This document shows positions 27,196-36,768 of a DNA stretch of 64,000 nt, piece by piece. The stretch spans positions 62,001 to 126,000 of the forward strand of contig NZ_SRXU01000008.1 in assembly GCF_004792695.1 (NCBI RefSeq), read 5' to 3'. The stretch's first letter is position 1; the number at the start of each line of letters is the position of its first letter. The translations under genes were made by a program, and so were the position numbers. The notes under the pieces were generated by a model, which saw nothing but the letters and a program-made list of their open reading frames with translations, searched no databases and was not told the origin of the DNA. The DNA is from Sphingomonas naasensis (GTDB taxonomy: Bacteria > Pseudomonadota > Alphaproteobacteria > Sphingomonadales > Sphingomonadaceae).

Positions 27196-27701
27196 TGCCC
27201 TTGACGCTCCGCCGCGGCCTTGAGCCGCGTCCATTGCACGCCGAGCACCTGATCGACCGGCGCGGCGAGGCTCGCGAGGCCCGGGCCGGCGACCGCATAG
27301 TCGAGAGTGAGCGTGGTGCCCGCCCCCGCGGGCTTGAGCGTGATCGTCATCACCCCGGCGACCGGCATCGCCTGGAGCGGGCCGAGCCCGCCGGTCATCC
27401 GCAGCGTGTCGTTCGCGGCGAGATAGACGATCCGCATATGCTCGACGCCGCCGCCCGGCGTCTTCTCGCACCAGCAGCCGCCCGGTCGGGCATCGAGGCT
27501 GAGATTGGCGGCATTGCCGCTATAGCTGTGTGCGCCGTCCCACCAGCTGGCGGGGCGAAGCAGCGTTGCCCATAGCTGCGCCGGCGGCGCGGCGACGGTG
27601 AGGACGTGATGGCTGGCGAAGCTGGTCTCGGAAGACGCGATGACTTCGGCCGAGGCCGGCACTGCGGCAAGCAGCGGCAATGCAAGCAGGCAAGCGCGCA
27701 T
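27192..27701 (-). CDS. Secreted SRPBCC-fold (START-like) protein
   Basis: This 169-residue protein has a signal peptide (MRACLLALPLLAAVPASA) and a Bet v1/SRPBCC-type domain, recognised by HHVLTVAAPPAQLWATLLRP at the start of the fold and PASWWDGAHSYSG. Such domains bind small hydrophobic ligands. The Cys pair in GGCWCEK is unusual. The gene follows adk by 35 bases on the same strand and overlaps the next small gene by ATGA. Ligand and role are unknown. Confidence 0.82.
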   Translation of the reverse strand: MRACLLALPLLAAVPASAEVIASSETSFASHHVLTVAAPPAQLWATLLRPASWWDGAHSYSGNAANLSLDARPGGCWCEKTPGGGVEHMRIVYLAANDTLRMTGGLGPLQAMPVAGVMTITLKPAGAGTTLTLDYAVAGPGLASLAAPVDQVLGVQWTRLKAAAERQGQ

Positions 27702-27736
27702 AGGAAACCCTCCCGTTGCCGGGAGGGTACGCCGAA

Positions 27737-28390
27737 TCAGCCCTGCCCGTCGAGGATCGCGGCGATCTGCCGGCTGACCTCTTCGATGTCCGCCATGCCG
27801 TCGACGCGGCGGACGAGGCCCTTGGCTTCGTAGAAGGGCAGAATCGGCGCGGTCTTGGCCCGATATTCGGCCATGCGCGTGCGCACCGTCTCGGCATTGT
27901 CGTCGGGGCGGCGCTTGAACTCGTGGCTGCCGCAGACGTCGCAGGTGCCCTCGACCCTGGGCTGCTTGAAGCGATCGTGATAGCCCTCGCCGCACTGGGC
28001 GCAGGTGAAGCGGCCCTCGACGCGCTCGACCAGCGCCTCTTCGTTGACCTCGAGCTCGATGACGTAATCGAGCTTGCGGCCGCGCTCGGCGAGCAGCCCG
28101 TCGAGCGACTCGGCCTGCGCCTGGGTGCGCGGATAGCCGTCGAAGATCGCGCCGGCATCGGTATCGGCCATGTCGAGCCGCTCGCCGATGATCCCCGAGA
28201 CGATTGCGTCCGAGACGAGTTCGCCCGCCTCCATCACCGCCTTGGCCTTGAGCCCGGTCGGCGTGCCCGCCTTGACCGCGGCGCGCAGCATGTCGCCCGT
28301 CGAGAGCTGGACCATGCCGCGCTCGCTCTCGAGCCACTTCGCCTGGGTGCCCTTGCCTGCACCCGGAGGGCCCAACAGGATGATGTTCAC
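27737..28390 (-). CDS. adk: Adenylate kinase
   Basis: Adk interconverts ATP, ADP and AMP. The 217-residue enzyme has the P-loop GPPGAGKGTQAKWL near residue 7 and a long-form LID domain carrying four Cys (CAQCGEGYHDRF and CDVCGSHEF), which forms a zinc-binding site; E. coli Adk lacks these Cys. It follows secY by 28 bases, the common secY-adk order. The start is the conserved MNIILLGPPGAGK. No rpmJ or infA follows; the next genes are a short envelope insertion. Confidence 0.97.
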   Translation of the reverse strand: MNIILLGPPGAGKGTQAKWLESERGMVQLSTGDMLRAAVKAGTPTGLKAKAVMEAGELVSDAIVSGIIGERLDMADTDAGAIFDGYPRTQAQAESLDGLLAERGRKLDYVIELEVNEEALVERVEGRFTCAQCGEGYHDRFKQPRVEGTCDVCGSHEFKRRPDDNAETVRTRMAEYRAKTAPILPFYEAKGLVRRVDGMADIEEVSRQIAAILDGQG

Positions 28391-28418
28391 TCGGTTATCC
28401 CCGTCCCAAGCTGCGCGT

Positions 28419-29780
28419 TCAGCGCATGCGGCCCTTCAGCTTCGCCTTCTTGATCAGATCGCCATACTGGTGCGCCAGCAGGTGCGACTGGATCTGCGTC
28501 ACCGTGTCCATCGTTACGTTGACCACGATCAGAAGGCTAGTGCCGCCCATCAGGAACGGGATGCCCATCGCCGACACCAGATATTCGGGCAGCAGGCAGA
28601 TCACCGTCAGATACGCCGCACCGATCACGGTGATGCGCGTCAGCACGTAATCGAAATAGGTCTCGGTGTTCTTGCCCGGGCGGATGCCGGGGATGAACCC
28701 GCCATAGCGCTTGAGGTTCTCGGCAGTCTCCTCGGGATTGAACACCACGGCGGTGTAGAAGAACGAGAAGAAGATGATGCCCGCGGCATAGAGCGCCATG
28801 TAGACCGGCGAGCCGTGGCGCAGCCAGGTGTTGAGGCTGATCACGAAATCGCCCCACTGGCTCTCGCCCGCGGTCATGTTGCCGGCGAACTGGGTGATCG
28901 TCAGCGGCAGCAGCAGCAGCGACGAGGCGAAGATCGGCGGGATCACGCCGGCGGTGTTCAGCTTGAGCGGCAGATGGCTGCGCTCGGCCTGCACCCCGCG
29001 CGCGGTCTGGCGCTTGGGATACTGGATCAGGATGCGGCGCTGGGCGCGCTCCATGAAGCAGATGCCGAGAACGATCGCGGCGACCGCGACGAGGATCAGG
29101 ATCAGGCGCAGCGGATCGATCGTGCCGGTGCGGCCGCTCTCGAACAGCTGGACGAGCGTGGTGGGCAGGCGCGCGACGATGCCCGCCATGATGATCAGCG
29201 AGATGCCGTTGCCGACGCCGCGGCTGGTGATCTGCTCGCCGAGCCACATCAGGAACAGCGTGCCGCCGACAAGGCTGATCACCGCGCCGACGCGGAACAG
29301 CAGACCCGGCTCGATCACTGCCTGCAGCCCCTGGCTGGCGCCGAAGGTCTCGAGCCCGACCGCGATGAAATAGCCCTGCACCGCGGTGAGGCCGACGGTG
29401 CCGTAGCGGGTGTACTGGTTGAGCCGCTTGCGCCCGCTCTCGCCTTCCTTCTTGATCGCGTTGAGCGTGGGGCTCAGCGAGGTGGCGAGCTGCACGACGA
29501 TCGAGGCGGTGATGTAGGGCATCACGCCGAGCGCGACGACCGACATGCGGTTCAATGCGCCGCCGGTGAAGTTGTTGAAGAAGTCGAGCACGCCGCCCGA
29601 GGTCTGCTGCGCGAGCAGATTGAGCTGGGTCGGATCGACACCGGGAAGCGGCACATAGCTGAGCAGCCGGAAAACGATCAGCGCGCCGAGGGTGAACCAC
29701 AGGCGCTTCTTGAGCTCGGTCGCCTTGCCGAACTTCGACAGATTGATGCTGGAGGCGAGTTGGTCGGCTGCGGATGCCAT
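28419..29780 (-). CDS. secY: Preprotein translocase subunit SecY
   Basis: SecY is the channel subunit of the Sec translocon in the inner membrane. The 453-residue protein has about ten membrane helices. Conserved segments include RLLSYVPLPGVD near residue 37, TGGALNRMSVVALGVMPYITA near 85 (in two parts) and the cytosolic RRILIQYPKRQ near 228. ATG 29780 (MASAADQLASSINLSKFGK) was chosen over an upstream Met at 29804 because it matches the family start. It lies after rplO with a 182-base gap that contains a terminator-like hairpin. Confidence 0.97.
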   Translation of the reverse strand: MASAADQLASSINLSKFGKATELKKRLWFTLGALIVFRLLSYVPLPGVDPTQLNLLAQQTSGGVLDFFNNFTGGALNRMSVVALGVMPYITASIVVQLATSLSPTLNAIKKEGESGRKRLNQYTRYGTVGLTAVQGYFIAVGLETFGASQGLQAVIEPGLLFRVGAVISLVGGTLFLMWLGEQITSRGVGNGISLIIMAGIVARLPTTLVQLFESGRTGTIDPLRLILILVAVAAIVLGICFMERAQRRILIQYPKRQTARGVQAERSHLPLKLNTAGVIPPIFASSLLLLPLTITQFAGNMTAGESQWGDFVISLNTWLRHGSPVYMALYAAGIIFFSFFYTAVVFNPEETAENLKRYGGFIPGIRPGKNTETYFDYVLTRITVIGAAYLTVICLLPEYLVSAMGIPFLMGGTSLLIVVNVTMDTVTQIQSHLLAHQYGDLIKKAKLKGRMR

Positions 29781-29933
29781 GTTCGCGATTATCCTGGAAA
29801 CCAAAGCGGCGGGAAAGCGTTCGACCGCCCCCGCCGCTCATATAAGTCCTTCGGTCCCGAGGGCAATGCGGCGCCTGCCCCCAAGTCCGTTCGGCCTGCG
29901 CCCGTCGCGGTTCGACGGGGTCCGGCACGAACG

Positions 29934-29952
29934 AAAGGCGGGTTGCCCCGCC
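29934..29952 (-). terminator. Terminator-like hairpin between rplO and secY
   Basis: Minus-strand stem GGCGGG-GCAA-CCCGCC (29937-29952) with a GNRA loop is followed by TTTCGTT. Six base pairs and a short T-run suggest at most partial termination within the spc operon. Confidence 0.45.
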
Positions 29953-29962
29953 CCTCGAGAGA

Positions 29963-30499
29963 TCAGGCCTTGCCGGCCTTCTTGGCGGCAATGACCTTCT
30001 GCACCGAGCGGTGCTTGGCCTTGGCCTTCTCGGCGGCGGGAACGATCTCGGGGATCGTCACCGAACCGCCGGCCTTCTCGACCGCCTCGATCGCCGACTT
30101 GGACGCACCGGCGACGGTGAAGTTGAGCTTGGCGGTCAGCGCGCCCTTGCCGAGCAGACGCACGCCGTCCTTGCCGCCGCGGGTCAGGCCCGCTGCGTTG
30201 AGCTCGGACTGGGTGATGTCGGCGCCGGTGAGCTTGCCCGAATCGACTGCCTTCTGGATCGCGCCGAGATTCACTTCGGCATAGTCCTTGGCGAACGGAT
30301 TGTTGAAGCCGCGCTTCGGGATGCGCATGTGGAGCGGCATCTGGCCGCCCTCGAAGCCGTTGATCGAGACGCCTTCGCGGCTCTTCTGGCCCTTCTGGCC
30401 CCGGCCGGCGGTCTTGCCCTTGCCCGAGCCGATGCCGCGTCCGACGCGGATCTTGGAGGGACGGGCGCCTGCGTTGTCGCGGAGATCGTTCAGTTTCAT
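29963..30499 (-). CDS. rplO: 50S ribosomal protein L15
   Basis: L15 is an assembly protein of the large subunit. The 178-residue protein begins [20 protein letters not shown] and has the Gly/Lys-rich [19 protein letters not shown] stretch near residue 20, the signature of the family. It is about 30 residues longer than E. coli L15 at the C-terminus ([16 protein letters not shown] tail). ATG 30499 was chosen by the conserved start; the ORF open to 30577 is not. A hairpin with AATTTT lies upstream between rpmD and it. Confidence 0.97.
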   Translation of the reverse strand: MKLNDLRDNAGARPSKIRVGRGIGSGKGKTAGRGQKGQKSREGVSINGFEGGQMPLHMRIPKRGFNNPFAKDYAEVNLGAIQKAVDSGKLTGADITQSELNAAGLTRGGKDGVRLLGKGALTAKLNFTVAGASKSAIEAVEKAGGSVTIPEIVPAAEKAKAKHRSVQKVIAAKKAGKA

Positions 30500-30534
30500 G
30501 TCGTGCACTCGCTTTCGCTTTTGTCGCGCTGGAA

Positions 30535-30565
30535 AATTGGAAGGGGGGCCCTTAGCCCCCCTTCC
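30535..30565 (-). terminator. Terminator-like hairpin between rpmD and rplO
   Basis: A 10-bp perfect stem, ggaagggggg (30539-30548) and ccccccttcc (30556-30565), is followed on the minus strand by AATTTT. It lies between rpmD and rplO and could cause partial termination or mRNA stabilisation inside the spc operon. Confidence 0.55.
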
Positions 30566-30611
30566 GCACTTTGTCACAAACTTTCTGTCACCCTGGACAG
30601 GAGACGAAGGC

Positions 30612-30791
30612 TCAGCCCTCGAGCACCTTCACCATGTGCGGCAGCTTGCGGATCATGCCGCGGACCTCGGGGCTGTCTTCCAGCTCCGAGACCTTGTGCA
30701 TCTTGTTGAGGCCGAGCCCGATCAGCGTCGCGCGCTGATCCTTGGTGCGGCGGATCGGCGAGCCGATCTGCTGGATCTTGATCTTCGCCAT
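30612..30791 (-). CDS. rpmD: 50S ribosomal protein L30
   Basis: L30 is a small protein of the large subunit, 59 residues here, as in E. coli. It begins [16 protein letters not shown] and contains [13 protein letters not shown] and [12 protein letters not shown], all typical. The gene is too short for many ORF callers. It starts five bases after the rpsE stop, and the 112-base gap before rplO contains a strong hairpin. All key positions of the family are kept. Confidence 0.96.
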   Translation of the reverse strand: MAKIKIQQIGSPIRRTKDQRATLIGLGLNKMHKVSELEDSPEVRGMIRKLPHMVKVLEG

Positions 30792-30796
30792 GTCGC

Positions 30797-31504
30797 TTAC
30801 TCCGCGATCGCGGCCGCGTCGGCCTCGGCGGTCGACGAACCGCCACGGCCGAGCAGGTCGGCGATCTTCTTGCCGCGGCGCTGCGCAACGCTCTTCGGCG
30901 AGGTCTGCTCGCCGAGCGCTTCGAAAGTGGCGCGGATCATGTTGTAGGGGTTCGACGTGCCGACCGACTTGGTCACGACGTCGGCAACGCCCAGGCTCTC
31001 GAAGATGGCGCGCATCGGGCCACCCGCGATGATGCCGGTACCGGCAGGCGCAGTGCGGACCGTGACGCGTCCGGCACCGAAGTGGCCCTTGCCGTCATGG
31101 TGCAGCGTGCGGCCTTCCTTGAGCGGAACGCGAACCATCGCCTTCTTCGCCGAAGCGGTCGCCTTGGAGATGGCTTCCGGCACTTCGCGCGCCTTGCCAT
31201 GACCGAAGCCGACGCGACCCTTGCCGTCGCCCACGACGACCAGCGCCGCGAAACCGAAGCGCTTGCCGCCCTTCACCGTCTTCGAGACGCGGTTGATGTG
31301 AACGAGCTTTTCGATCAGCTCCTCGCCACCGTCGTCCTGCGCGCCGCGACGATCGTCGCGACGGCCACGGCCGCCGCCTTCGCGGCCGCCACGGCCACCA
31401 CGATCACCGCCGCCGCCGCGGCCACGGCCGCCACGGGGACCACGGCCTTGCTCCTGGCCGGCATCCTGCGCCTCGACCGGCGCCTGGTTGATTTCGTCAG
31501 CCAT
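30797..31504 (-). CDS. rpsE: 30S ribosomal protein S5 with Arg/Gly-rich N-terminal extension
   Basis: S5 acts in decoding fidelity. The 235-residue protein is about 65 residues longer than E. coli S5. The extra N-terminal part (residues about 1-60) is an RGG-like tract of Arg, Gly and Asp, for example RGGRGREGG-type runs. The core begins at [20 protein letters not shown] and includes [19 protein letters not shown]. The spectinomycin loop (VSKTVKGG) is wild type. It follows rplR by two bases. Confidence 0.97.
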   Translation of the reverse strand: MADEINQAPVEAQDAGQEQGRGPRGGRGRGGGGDRGGRGGREGGGRGRRDDRRGAQDDGGEELIEKLVHINRVSKTVKGGKRFGFAALVVVGDGKGRVGFGHGKAREVPEAISKATASAKKAMVRVPLKEGRTLHHDGKGHFGAGRVTVRTAPAGTGIIAGGPMRAIFESLGVADVVTKSVGTSNPYNMIRATFEALGEQTSPKSVAQRRGKKIADLLGRGGSSTAEADAAAIAE

Positions 31505-31506
31505 TC

Positions 31507-31869
31507 TCAGAACTCCAGCCCGCTCTCACGAGCGGCATCGGCCAGCGCCTTGACGCGACCATGATAGAGGAAGCCGCCACGATCGAAGACGACCTGCGTG
31601 ACGCCGGCGGCCTTGGCGGCCTCGGCAACGCGCTTGCCCACTTCCTGCGCCGCGGCGACGGTCGCGCCGGTCTGGCCGCGCACGTCCTTCTCGAGCGTCG
31701 AGGCAGAGGCGATCGTCTTGCCCTCGGCATCGTCGATCACCTGGGCATAGATGTGCTTGCCCGAGCGGTGGATCGACAGGCGCGGACGGCCAGCGCTGCG
31801 CGCACGAAGCGCGGAGCGATTGCGGCGGCGACGCTTTTCGAAAAGCGAAAGACCCTTGGTGCTGATCAC
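31507..31869 (-). CDS. rplR: 50S ribosomal protein L18
   Basis: L18 binds 5S rRNA with L5 and L25. The 120-residue protein starts [20 protein letters not shown] and has [20 protein letters not shown] near residue 28 and the end [20 protein letters not shown]. These are the family's most conserved parts. Its ATG overlaps the rplF stop by three bases. The rpsE start follows two bases after its stop, so the three genes are tightly coupled. Confidence 0.97.
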   Translation of the reverse strand: MISTKGLSLFEKRRRRNRSALRARSAGRPRLSIHRSGKHIYAQVIDDAEGKTIASASTLEKDVRGQTGATVAAAQEVGKRVAEAAKAAGVTQVVFDRGGFLYHGRVKALADAARESGLEF

Positions 31870-32399
31870 TTCTTCTTCCCTTCCTTACGGAAGATGAATT
31901 CGCCGTCGTACTTGATGCCCTTGCCCTTGTACGGCTCGGGCTTCCGCCAGCGGCGAATCTCGGCCGCAATCTGGCCGACCTTCTGCTTGTCGATCCCCGA
32001 GATCTCGACCGTGGTCTGATCGGGGGTCTTGATCTCGATGCCTTCCGGCACGTCGATGTTCACGTCATGCGAATAGCCGAGCTGGAGCTTGAGCACCTTG
32101 CCCTGCGACGCAGCGCGATAGCCGACGCCGGTGATCAGGAGCTTCTTGGTGAAGCCCTCGGTCACGCCGGTGACGAGGTTCTGGACCAGCGTGCGCTGCA
32201 TGCCCCAGAAGGCACGCGCCGCCTTGGTCTCGTTGGCCGGCTTCACCAGGATGCCGCCGTCCTCGAGTGTGTAGCTGATCTCGTCGCGCAGGTTGAGCGA
32301 GAGGGCGCCCTTGGGGCCCTTCACGTTCAGCACGCCGCCGTCGATCGAGGCGGTGACGCCCGCCGGTACGCTGACCGGCTTCTTGCCGATGCGGCTCAT
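31866..32399 (-). CDS. rplF: 50S ribosomal protein L6
   Basis: L6 lies near the sarcin-ricin loop and factor-binding site. The 177-residue protein begins [15 protein letters not shown] and contains the family signature segment [21 protein letters not shown] near its end. Length matches E. coli (177). ATG 32399 was chosen by homology; an upstream Met at 32435 adds a non-conserved piece overlapping rpsH. Its stop overlaps the rplR start by three bases. Confidence 0.97.
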   Translation of the reverse strand: MSRIGKKPVSVPAGVTASIDGGVLNVKGPKGALSLNLRDEISYTLEDGGILVKPANETKAARAFWGMQRTLVQNLVTGVTEGFTKKLLITGVGYRAASQGKVLKLQLGYSHDVNIDVPEGIEIKTPDQTTVEISGIDKQKVGQIAAEIRRWRKPEPYKGKGIKYDGEFIFRKEGKKK

Positions 32400-32400
32400 A

Positions 32401-32796
32401 TCAGAACACCTCCGCGAGCACTTCGCCGCCGACATTCTGCTCGCGCGCTTCCGCGTCCGAGAGAACGCCGCGAGGCGTCGAAACGATCGTGATGCCGAGG
32501 CCGTTGCGGATCCGGGGCAGTTCCTGCGAACCCGAATAGACGCGGCGGCCGGGCTTCGAGACGCGGGCGACGTGCTTGATCGCCGGCTGGCCCTCGAAAT
32601 ACTTCAGCTCGATGCGGATGCCAGCGGCAGGGCCCATCTGCTCCTCGCTATAGCCACGGATGTAGCCTTCGCGCTGGAGAACATCGAGAACGCGCGCACG
32701 CAGCTTGCTCGCCGGCGTCAGGACAGAGTCCTTGCGGGCGCGCTGGCCGTTGCGGATGCGGGTGAGCATATCACCCAGGGGATCGGTCAAAGCCAT
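32401..32796 (-). CDS. rpsH: 30S ribosomal protein S8
   Basis: S8 binds the central domain of 16S rRNA; in E. coli it also represses its own spc operon. The 131-residue protein begins [18 protein letters not shown] and ends with [20 protein letters not shown], both diagnostic. The next gene rplF starts two bases after the stop. I did not check whether an S8-like target exists in the leader, since the promoter of the spc segment is unclear here. Confidence 0.97.
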   Translation of the reverse strand: MALTDPLGDMLTRIRNGQRARKDSVLTPASKLRARVLDVLQREGYIRGYSEEQMGPAAGIRIELKYFEGQPAIKHVARVSKPGRRVYSGSQELPRIRNGLGITIVSTPRGVLSDAEAREQNVGGEVLAEVF

Positions 32797-32806
32797 CTCG
32801 TAGTCC

Positions 32807-33112
32807 TTACCAGCTCGACTTGGTGACGCCGGGGATCAGGCCCTTGTTGGCCAGATCGCGCAGCATGACGCGTGCGAGACGGAACTTGCGGTAATAGGCG
32901 CGCGGGCGGCCGGTCAGCTCGCACCGATTGCGGATGCGGGTCGGGTTCCCGTTGCGGGGAATCTCGGCCATCTTCAGCCGCGCGATGAGGCGCTCGGTTT
33001 CATCGAGGGACTCGTCGTTCGCGATCGCCTTGAGCTTCGCATATTTGCCGGCGTACTTCTTCACCAGCTGCTTGCGACGCTCGTTCTTGTTGATCGAACT
33101 CAGTTTCGCCAT
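32807..33112 (-). CDS. rpsN: 30S ribosomal protein S14 (zinc-free type)
   Basis: S14 is in the head of the small subunit. The 101-residue protein is the long, zinc-independent form: it has one Cys ([17 protein letters not shown]) rather than the CxxC pairs of the short form. Its end [15 protein letters not shown] is fully typical. It lies between rplE and rpsH with 10- to 19-base gaps, the standard spc order. Confidence 0.97.
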   Translation of the reverse strand: MAKLSSINKNERRKQLVKKYAGKYAKLKAIANDESLDETERLIARLKMAEIPRNGNPTRIRNRCELTGRPRAYYRKFRLARVMLRDLANKGLIPGVTKSSW

Positions 33113-33131
33113 GACTTAAGTTCTCTTTCCC

Positions 33132-33716
33132 TTACGCTGCCTGCTTCGCTTCGCCGTCCGCATCCTGCGGGAACGGGAAGCCGAAGAGACGGAGAAGCTC
33201 GCGAGCCTCCTCGTCGGTCTTGGCGGTGGTGGTGACGATCACGTCCATGCCGCGGATCTTGTCGACCTTGTCATAGCTGATCTCCGGGAAGATCAGCTGC
33301 TCCTTGAGACCGCAGGCATAGTTGCCACGGCCGTCGAACGACTTCGGGTTGAGGCCACGGAAGTCGCGAACGCGCGGCAGCGCGATCGTGATGAAGCGAT
33401 CGAGGAACTCGTACATCCGCTCGCGGCGCAGGGTGACCTTGCAGCCGATCGGCATGCCTTCGCGCAGCTTGAACTGTGCGATCGACTTCTTCGCCTTGGC
33501 GATGACGGGCTTCTGGCCGGAGATGAGCTCCATCTCCGAAGCAGCCTGCTCGACCTTCTTCTTGTCCTGGGTGGCCTCGCCGACGCCCATGTTCAGCACG
33601 ATCTTGTCGATGCGCGGAATCTCGAGCGCGTTCTTGTAGCCGAACTTCTCGGTCATCGCCTTGGCGATGGTCTCGTCGTACTGCTTCTTGAGGCGCGGGG
33701 TATACTTATCAGCCAT
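33132..33716 (-). CDS. rplE: 50S ribosomal protein L5
   Basis: L5 binds 5S rRNA and bridges the subunits to S13. The 194-residue protein has [26 protein letters not shown] N-terminal motifs ([20 protein letters not shown]) and the C-terminal [20 protein letters not shown]. It is about 15 residues longer than E. coli L5 (acidic tail [10 protein letters not shown]). It overlaps the rplX stop by eight bases in a different frame. Confidence 0.97.
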   Translation of the reverse strand: MADKYTPRLKKQYDETIAKAMTEKFGYKNALEIPRIDKIVLNMGVGEATQDKKKVEQAASEMELISGQKPVIAKAKKSIAQFKLREGMPIGCKVTLRRERMYEFLDRFITIALPRVRDFRGLNPKSFDGRGNYACGLKEQLIFPEISYDKVDKIRGMDVIVTTTAKTDEEARELLRLFGFPFPQDADGEAKQAA

Positions 33717-34026
33717 TGATGACCTCCCCGGTCTTGACGGCGACGCGAACCTTCTTGCCGTCGCGCTCCTCGAAGCGGACGCGGGTCGGCTTGCCGTCGG
33801 CGGTCACGTGCGCGACCTTCGAAACGTGCATCGGCGCTTCCGAGCGCTTCAGGCCGCCCTGGGGATCGCCCTGGCTCGGCTTGACATGGCGCACGGCGAC
33901 ATTGACGCCGGACACGACGACCTTGCCTTCCTTCGGCAGCGACTTGACGACCTCACCGGTCCGCCCCTTGTCCTTGCCGGACAGGACAATGACCTGGTCG
34001 CCCTTCTTGATCTTGGCAGCAGCCAT
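33709..34026 (-). CDS. rplX: 50S ribosomal protein L24
   Basis: L24 starts assembly of the large subunit. The 105-residue protein has a KOW motif ([20 protein letters not shown]) in the first 25 residues. ATG 34026 overlaps the rplN stop (TGATG); a GTG one codon earlier also opens the frame but is less likely. Gene order rplN-rplX-rplE is the standard spc order. Confidence 0.97.
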   Translation of the reverse strand: MAAAKIKKGDQVIVLSGKDKGRTGEVVKSLPKEGKVVVSGVNVAVRHVKPSQGDPQGGLKRSEAPMHVSKVAHVTADGKPTRVRFEERDGKKVRVAVKTGEVING

Positions 34027-34394
34027 CACAGCACCTCGGGCGCGAGCGAAATGATCTTCATGAAGCCCTTCGAGCGCAGCTCGCGGACCACCGGCCCGAA
34101 GATACGCGTGCCGATCGGCTCCTCGTTCTTGTTGACCAGCACCGCGGCATTGCCGTCGAAGCGGATCACCGAGCCGTCGGTACGACGGACATCCTTGGCG
34201 GTGCGGACGATGACGGCGCGATGCACGTCACCCTTCTTCACCTTGCCGCGGGGAGCAGCTTCCTTGATGCTGACGACGATGACGTCGCCCACGCCGGCGA
34301 AGCGACGCTTCGACCCGCCCAGCACCTTGATGCACTGCACCCGCTTCGCGCCGCTATTGTCAGCGACGTCGAGATTGGACTGCATCTGGATCAT
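34026..34394 (-). CDS. rplN: 50S ribosomal protein L14
   Basis: L14 contacts L19 and 16S rRNA at the subunit interface. The 122-residue protein begins [19 protein letters not shown], the invariant start, and has the [20 protein letters not shown] segment. The length equals the family standard. It follows rpsQ by 76 bases, in which a small UUCG-type hairpin (AGGTC-TTCG-GACCT on the minus strand) with TTTT lies; this is the usual border of S10 and spc operons. Confidence 0.97.
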   Translation of the reverse strand: MIQMQSNLDVADNSGAKRVQCIKVLGGSKRRFAGVGDVIVVSIKEAAPRGKVKKGDVHRAVIVRTAKDVRRTDGSVIRFDGNAAVLVNKNEEPIGTRIFGPVVRELRSKGFMKIISLAPEVL

Positions 34395-34470
34395 CGATCC
34401 GGTTCCTTCTCGTTTGGCCTGCCGGGACCCAGGGCCCGGTGGTTCCAGTTAAAACTCAGGTCCGAAGACC

Positions 34471-34740
34471 TCAGGCGTTGTCGGCCTTGGCGGGGGTCGC
34501 GTGGGTGTTGACCCGCTCGATCACCTTCCAGGTCTTCAACTTCGAGATCGGCGCAGTCTCCTCGATGCGCACGGTCTCGCCGGCCCGATACTCGTTGCCC
34601 TCGTCATGGGCATGATACTTCTTCGAGCGACGGATGATCTTGCCGTAGAGCGGGTGCTTAACCTTACGCTCCACCTGCACGACGACCGTCTTGTCGCCCT
34701 TGTCGGAAACCACGTTCCCGGTCAGCACGCGCTTCGGCAT
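34471..34740 (-). CDS. rpsQ: 30S ribosomal protein S17
   Basis: S17 is a primary 16S rRNA binding protein with an OB fold. The 89-residue protein shows [20 protein letters not shown] at the start and [20 protein letters not shown], both family hallmarks. It is the last gene of the S10 segment, following rpmC by 12 bases. The tail [13 protein letters not shown] is slightly longer than in E. coli. Confidence 0.97.
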   Translation of the reverse strand: MPKRVLTGNVVSDKGDKTVVVQVERKVKHPLYGKIIRRSKKYHAHDEGNEYRAGETVRIEETAPISKLKTWKVIERVNTHATPAKADNA

Positions 34741-34752
34741 GGTCTCGTTTCC

Positions 34753-34956
34753 TTACTTCGCATCCGAGCGGTTACGCTCGGTCTGCAGCGTCTTGATGCG
34801 GGCGATGTCGCGACGGACCTCGCGGACGCGGCTCGGCTTCTCGAGCTGCGAGGTCGCAGCCTGGAAGCGGAGATTGAACGCCTCGCGCTTGAGGTTGCCC
34901 AGCTCTTCCGAGAGCTGGTCGTCGGTCTTGGCCCGGAGATCGGTAGCCTTGGTCAT
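34753..34956 (-). CDS. rpmC: 50S ribosomal protein L29
   Basis: L29 lies near the tunnel exit beside L23. The 67-residue protein contains [20 protein letters not shown] and the conserved [20 protein letters not shown] segment, typical of the family. It follows rplP by four bases. Length is close to the E. coli protein (63). Confidence 0.97.
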   Translation of the reverse strand: MTKATDLRAKTDDQLSEELGNLKREAFNLRFQAATSQLEKPSRVREVRRDIARIKTLQTERNRSDAK

Positions 34957-34960
34957 TCTA

Positions 34961-35392
34961 TCAACCCTCCAGGTGCGACGTGTCGCCGAGGCGCGCCACG
35001 ACCTTGGTCTTGATCGGCAGCTTCATCGCCGCGCGGCTGAACGCTTCCGCTGCGAGCGGGCCGGGAACGCCGTCCAGCTCGAACAGGATGCGGCCGGGCT
35101 TGACGCGGGCTGCCCAATATTCCGGAGCGCCCTTGCCCGAGCCCATGCGGACTTCGGCCGGCTTCGACGAAACGGGAACGTCCGGGAAGATGCGGATCCA
35201 GAGACGGCCCTGGCGCTTGATGTGACGCGTGATCGCGCGGCGGGCCGCCTCGATCTGGCGTGCGGTGATCCGCTCGGGCTCGAGCGCCTTCAGGCCATAG
35301 GAGCCGAAGTTCAGCGACGTACCGCCCTTGGCGGTGCCGTGAATGCGGCCCTTGAACTGCTTGCGGTGCGCAAATTTCTTCGGTTGCAGCAT
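34961..35392 (-). CDS. rplP: 50S ribosomal protein L16
   Basis: L16 organises the A-site region of the large subunit. The 143-residue protein begins [19 protein letters not shown] and has [20 protein letters not shown] near residue 85, the family signature. It lies 10 bases after rpsC and four before rpmC. No special features were seen. Confidence 0.97.
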   Translation of the reverse strand: MLQPKKFAHRKQFKGRIHGTAKGGTSLNFGSYGLKALEPERITARQIEAARRAITRHIKRQGRLWIRIFPDVPVSSKPAEVRMGSGKGAPEYWAARVKPGRILFELDGVPGPLAAEAFSRAAMKLPIKTKVVARLGDTSHLEG

Positions 35393-35402
35393 GTTCTAGT
35401 CC

Positions 35403-36110
35403 TTAGCGGCGGTCTTCGCGCGCGGGACGCACGCCGGAGGTCTGGGCCTCCATGTTGAGCCGGTCCTGCGCCATCGGATCATGGCCGAGAATCTCGCCCT
35501 TGAAGATCCAGACCTTGACGCCGCACACGCCATAGGCGGTGTGGGCTTCGGCCTCGGCGTAGTCGAGATTGGCGCGCAGCGTGTGCAGCGGCACGCGGCC
35601 CTCGCGATAGCCTTCCGAACGCGCGATCTCGGCGCCGCCGAGACGGCCGCCGCAAGCGACGCGGATGCCGTCGGCGCCGAGACGCATCGCCGACTGGACG
35701 GCGCGCTTCATGGCACGACGGAACGCGATACGGCGCTCCAGCTGATCGGCGATGCCCTGGGCGACGAGCTTGGCGTCGACTTCGGGCTTACGGATCTCGA
35801 CGATGTTCAGCGACACGTCCGAGCTGGTCATCGCGCCGAGCGTCTTGCGCAGCTTCTCGATGTCCGAGCCCTTCTTGCCGATGATCACACCGGGGCGCGC
35901 CGCGTAGATCGAGACGCGGCACAGCTTGGCCGGACGCTCGATCACCACCTTGGAGATCGCGGCCTGCGGCAGCGTCTTCAGGATGTACTGGCGCATCTTG
36001 AGGTCCTCGAGGAGGAGACGGCCGTAATCGGCGCCCTCCGCGAACCAGCGGCTGTCCCAGGTGCGGTTGATCTGCAGACGCAGACCGATCGGGTTGCTCT
36101 TGTGACCCAT
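35403..36110 (-). CDS. rpsC: 30S ribosomal protein S3
   Basis: S3 forms part of the mRNA entry tunnel and has helicase-like activity with S4 and S5. The 235-residue protein begins [20 protein letters not shown] and has a KH domain containing [16 protein letters not shown] near residue 75. The C-terminal part includes [15 protein letters not shown]. It starts right where the rplV stop ends, so coupling is likely. Confidence 0.97.
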   Translation of the reverse strand: MGHKSNPIGLRLQINRTWDSRWFAEGADYGRLLLEDLKMRQYILKTLPQAAISKVVIERPAKLCRVSIYAARPGVIIGKKGSDIEKLRKTLGAMTSSDVSLNIVEIRKPEVDAKLVAQGIADQLERRIAFRRAMKRAVQSAMRLGADGIRVACGGRLGGAEIARSEGYREGRVPLHTLRANLDYAEAEAHTAYGVCGVKVWIFKGEILGHDPMAQDRLNMEAQTSGVRPAREDRR

Positions 36111-36487
36111 TATGCTTCTTCCTGCTCGCGCACGACGATGCGCAGACGGCTGAACGGCTTCAGGATGCGGGTGGACTTGCCACGGCCGCGGGTCGCGAAG
36201 CGCTTCATCGTGATCGACTTGCCGACCGACGCCTCGGCGACGACGAGCGCGTCGACATCGAGGTTGTGGTTGTTCTCGGCATTGGCGATGGCCGAAGCCA
36301 GAACCTTGCGCGCGTCGACCGCCATCGCCTTGGTGGAGAACTGAAGGATGTTCAGCGCGTCACCGGCCTTGCGGCCGCGGATGAGGCCCGCGACGAGGTT
36401 CAGCTTCTGGGCCGAACCGCGGATCTGGGTCGCAACGGCCAGCGCTTCCTTGTCGCCGACCTTGCGGGGTGCCTGAGGCTTGGACAT
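36110..36487 (-). CDS. rplV: 50S ribosomal protein L22
   Basis: L22 has an extended loop that lines the exit tunnel. The 125-residue protein shows [21 protein letters not shown] near its start and the loop-end [20 protein letters not shown], both typical. The macrolide-relevant loop tip shows no obvious deletion. It overlaps the rpsS stop by one base (TAATG) and is followed directly by rpsC. Confidence 0.96.
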   Translation of the reverse strand: MSKPQAPRKVGDKEALAVATQIRGSAQKLNLVAGLIRGRKAGDALNILQFSTKAMAVDARKVLASAIANAENNHNLDVDALVVAEASVGKSITMKRFATRGRGKSTRILKPFSRLRIVVREQEEA

Positions 36488-36762
36488 TAGCGCTTACCCT
36501 TCTTGTCGGCGGCGTGGCCCGGGAAGAAGCGGGTCGGCGCGAATTCGCCGAGCTTCATGCCGACCATGTCCTCGTTGACCGACACCGGCACGAACTTGCG
36601 GCCGTTGTAGACATTGAAGGTGAGGCCGACGAAGTCGGGCAGGATCGTCGAGCGGCGCGACCAGGTCTTGATCGGCGCACGCGCGTTGGTCTCCTGCGCG
36701 GTCTGCGCCTTCTTCAGGAGGTGGAGGTCCACGAACGGACCCTTCCAGACGGAACGAGCCAT
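36487..36762 (-). CDS. rpsS: 30S ribosomal protein S19
   Basis: S19 forms a complex with S13 in the head. The 91-residue protein has the N-terminal [20 protein letters not shown] and the family signature [20 protein letters not shown]. It lies six bases after rplB and overlaps rplV by one base. Length matches E. coli (92). Confidence 0.97.
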   Translation of the reverse strand: MARSVWKGPFVDLHLLKKAQTAQETNARAPIKTWSRRSTILPDFVGLTFNVYNGRKFVPVSVNEDMVGMKLGEFAPTRFFPGHAADKKGKR

Positions 36763-36768
36763 GAGCGG

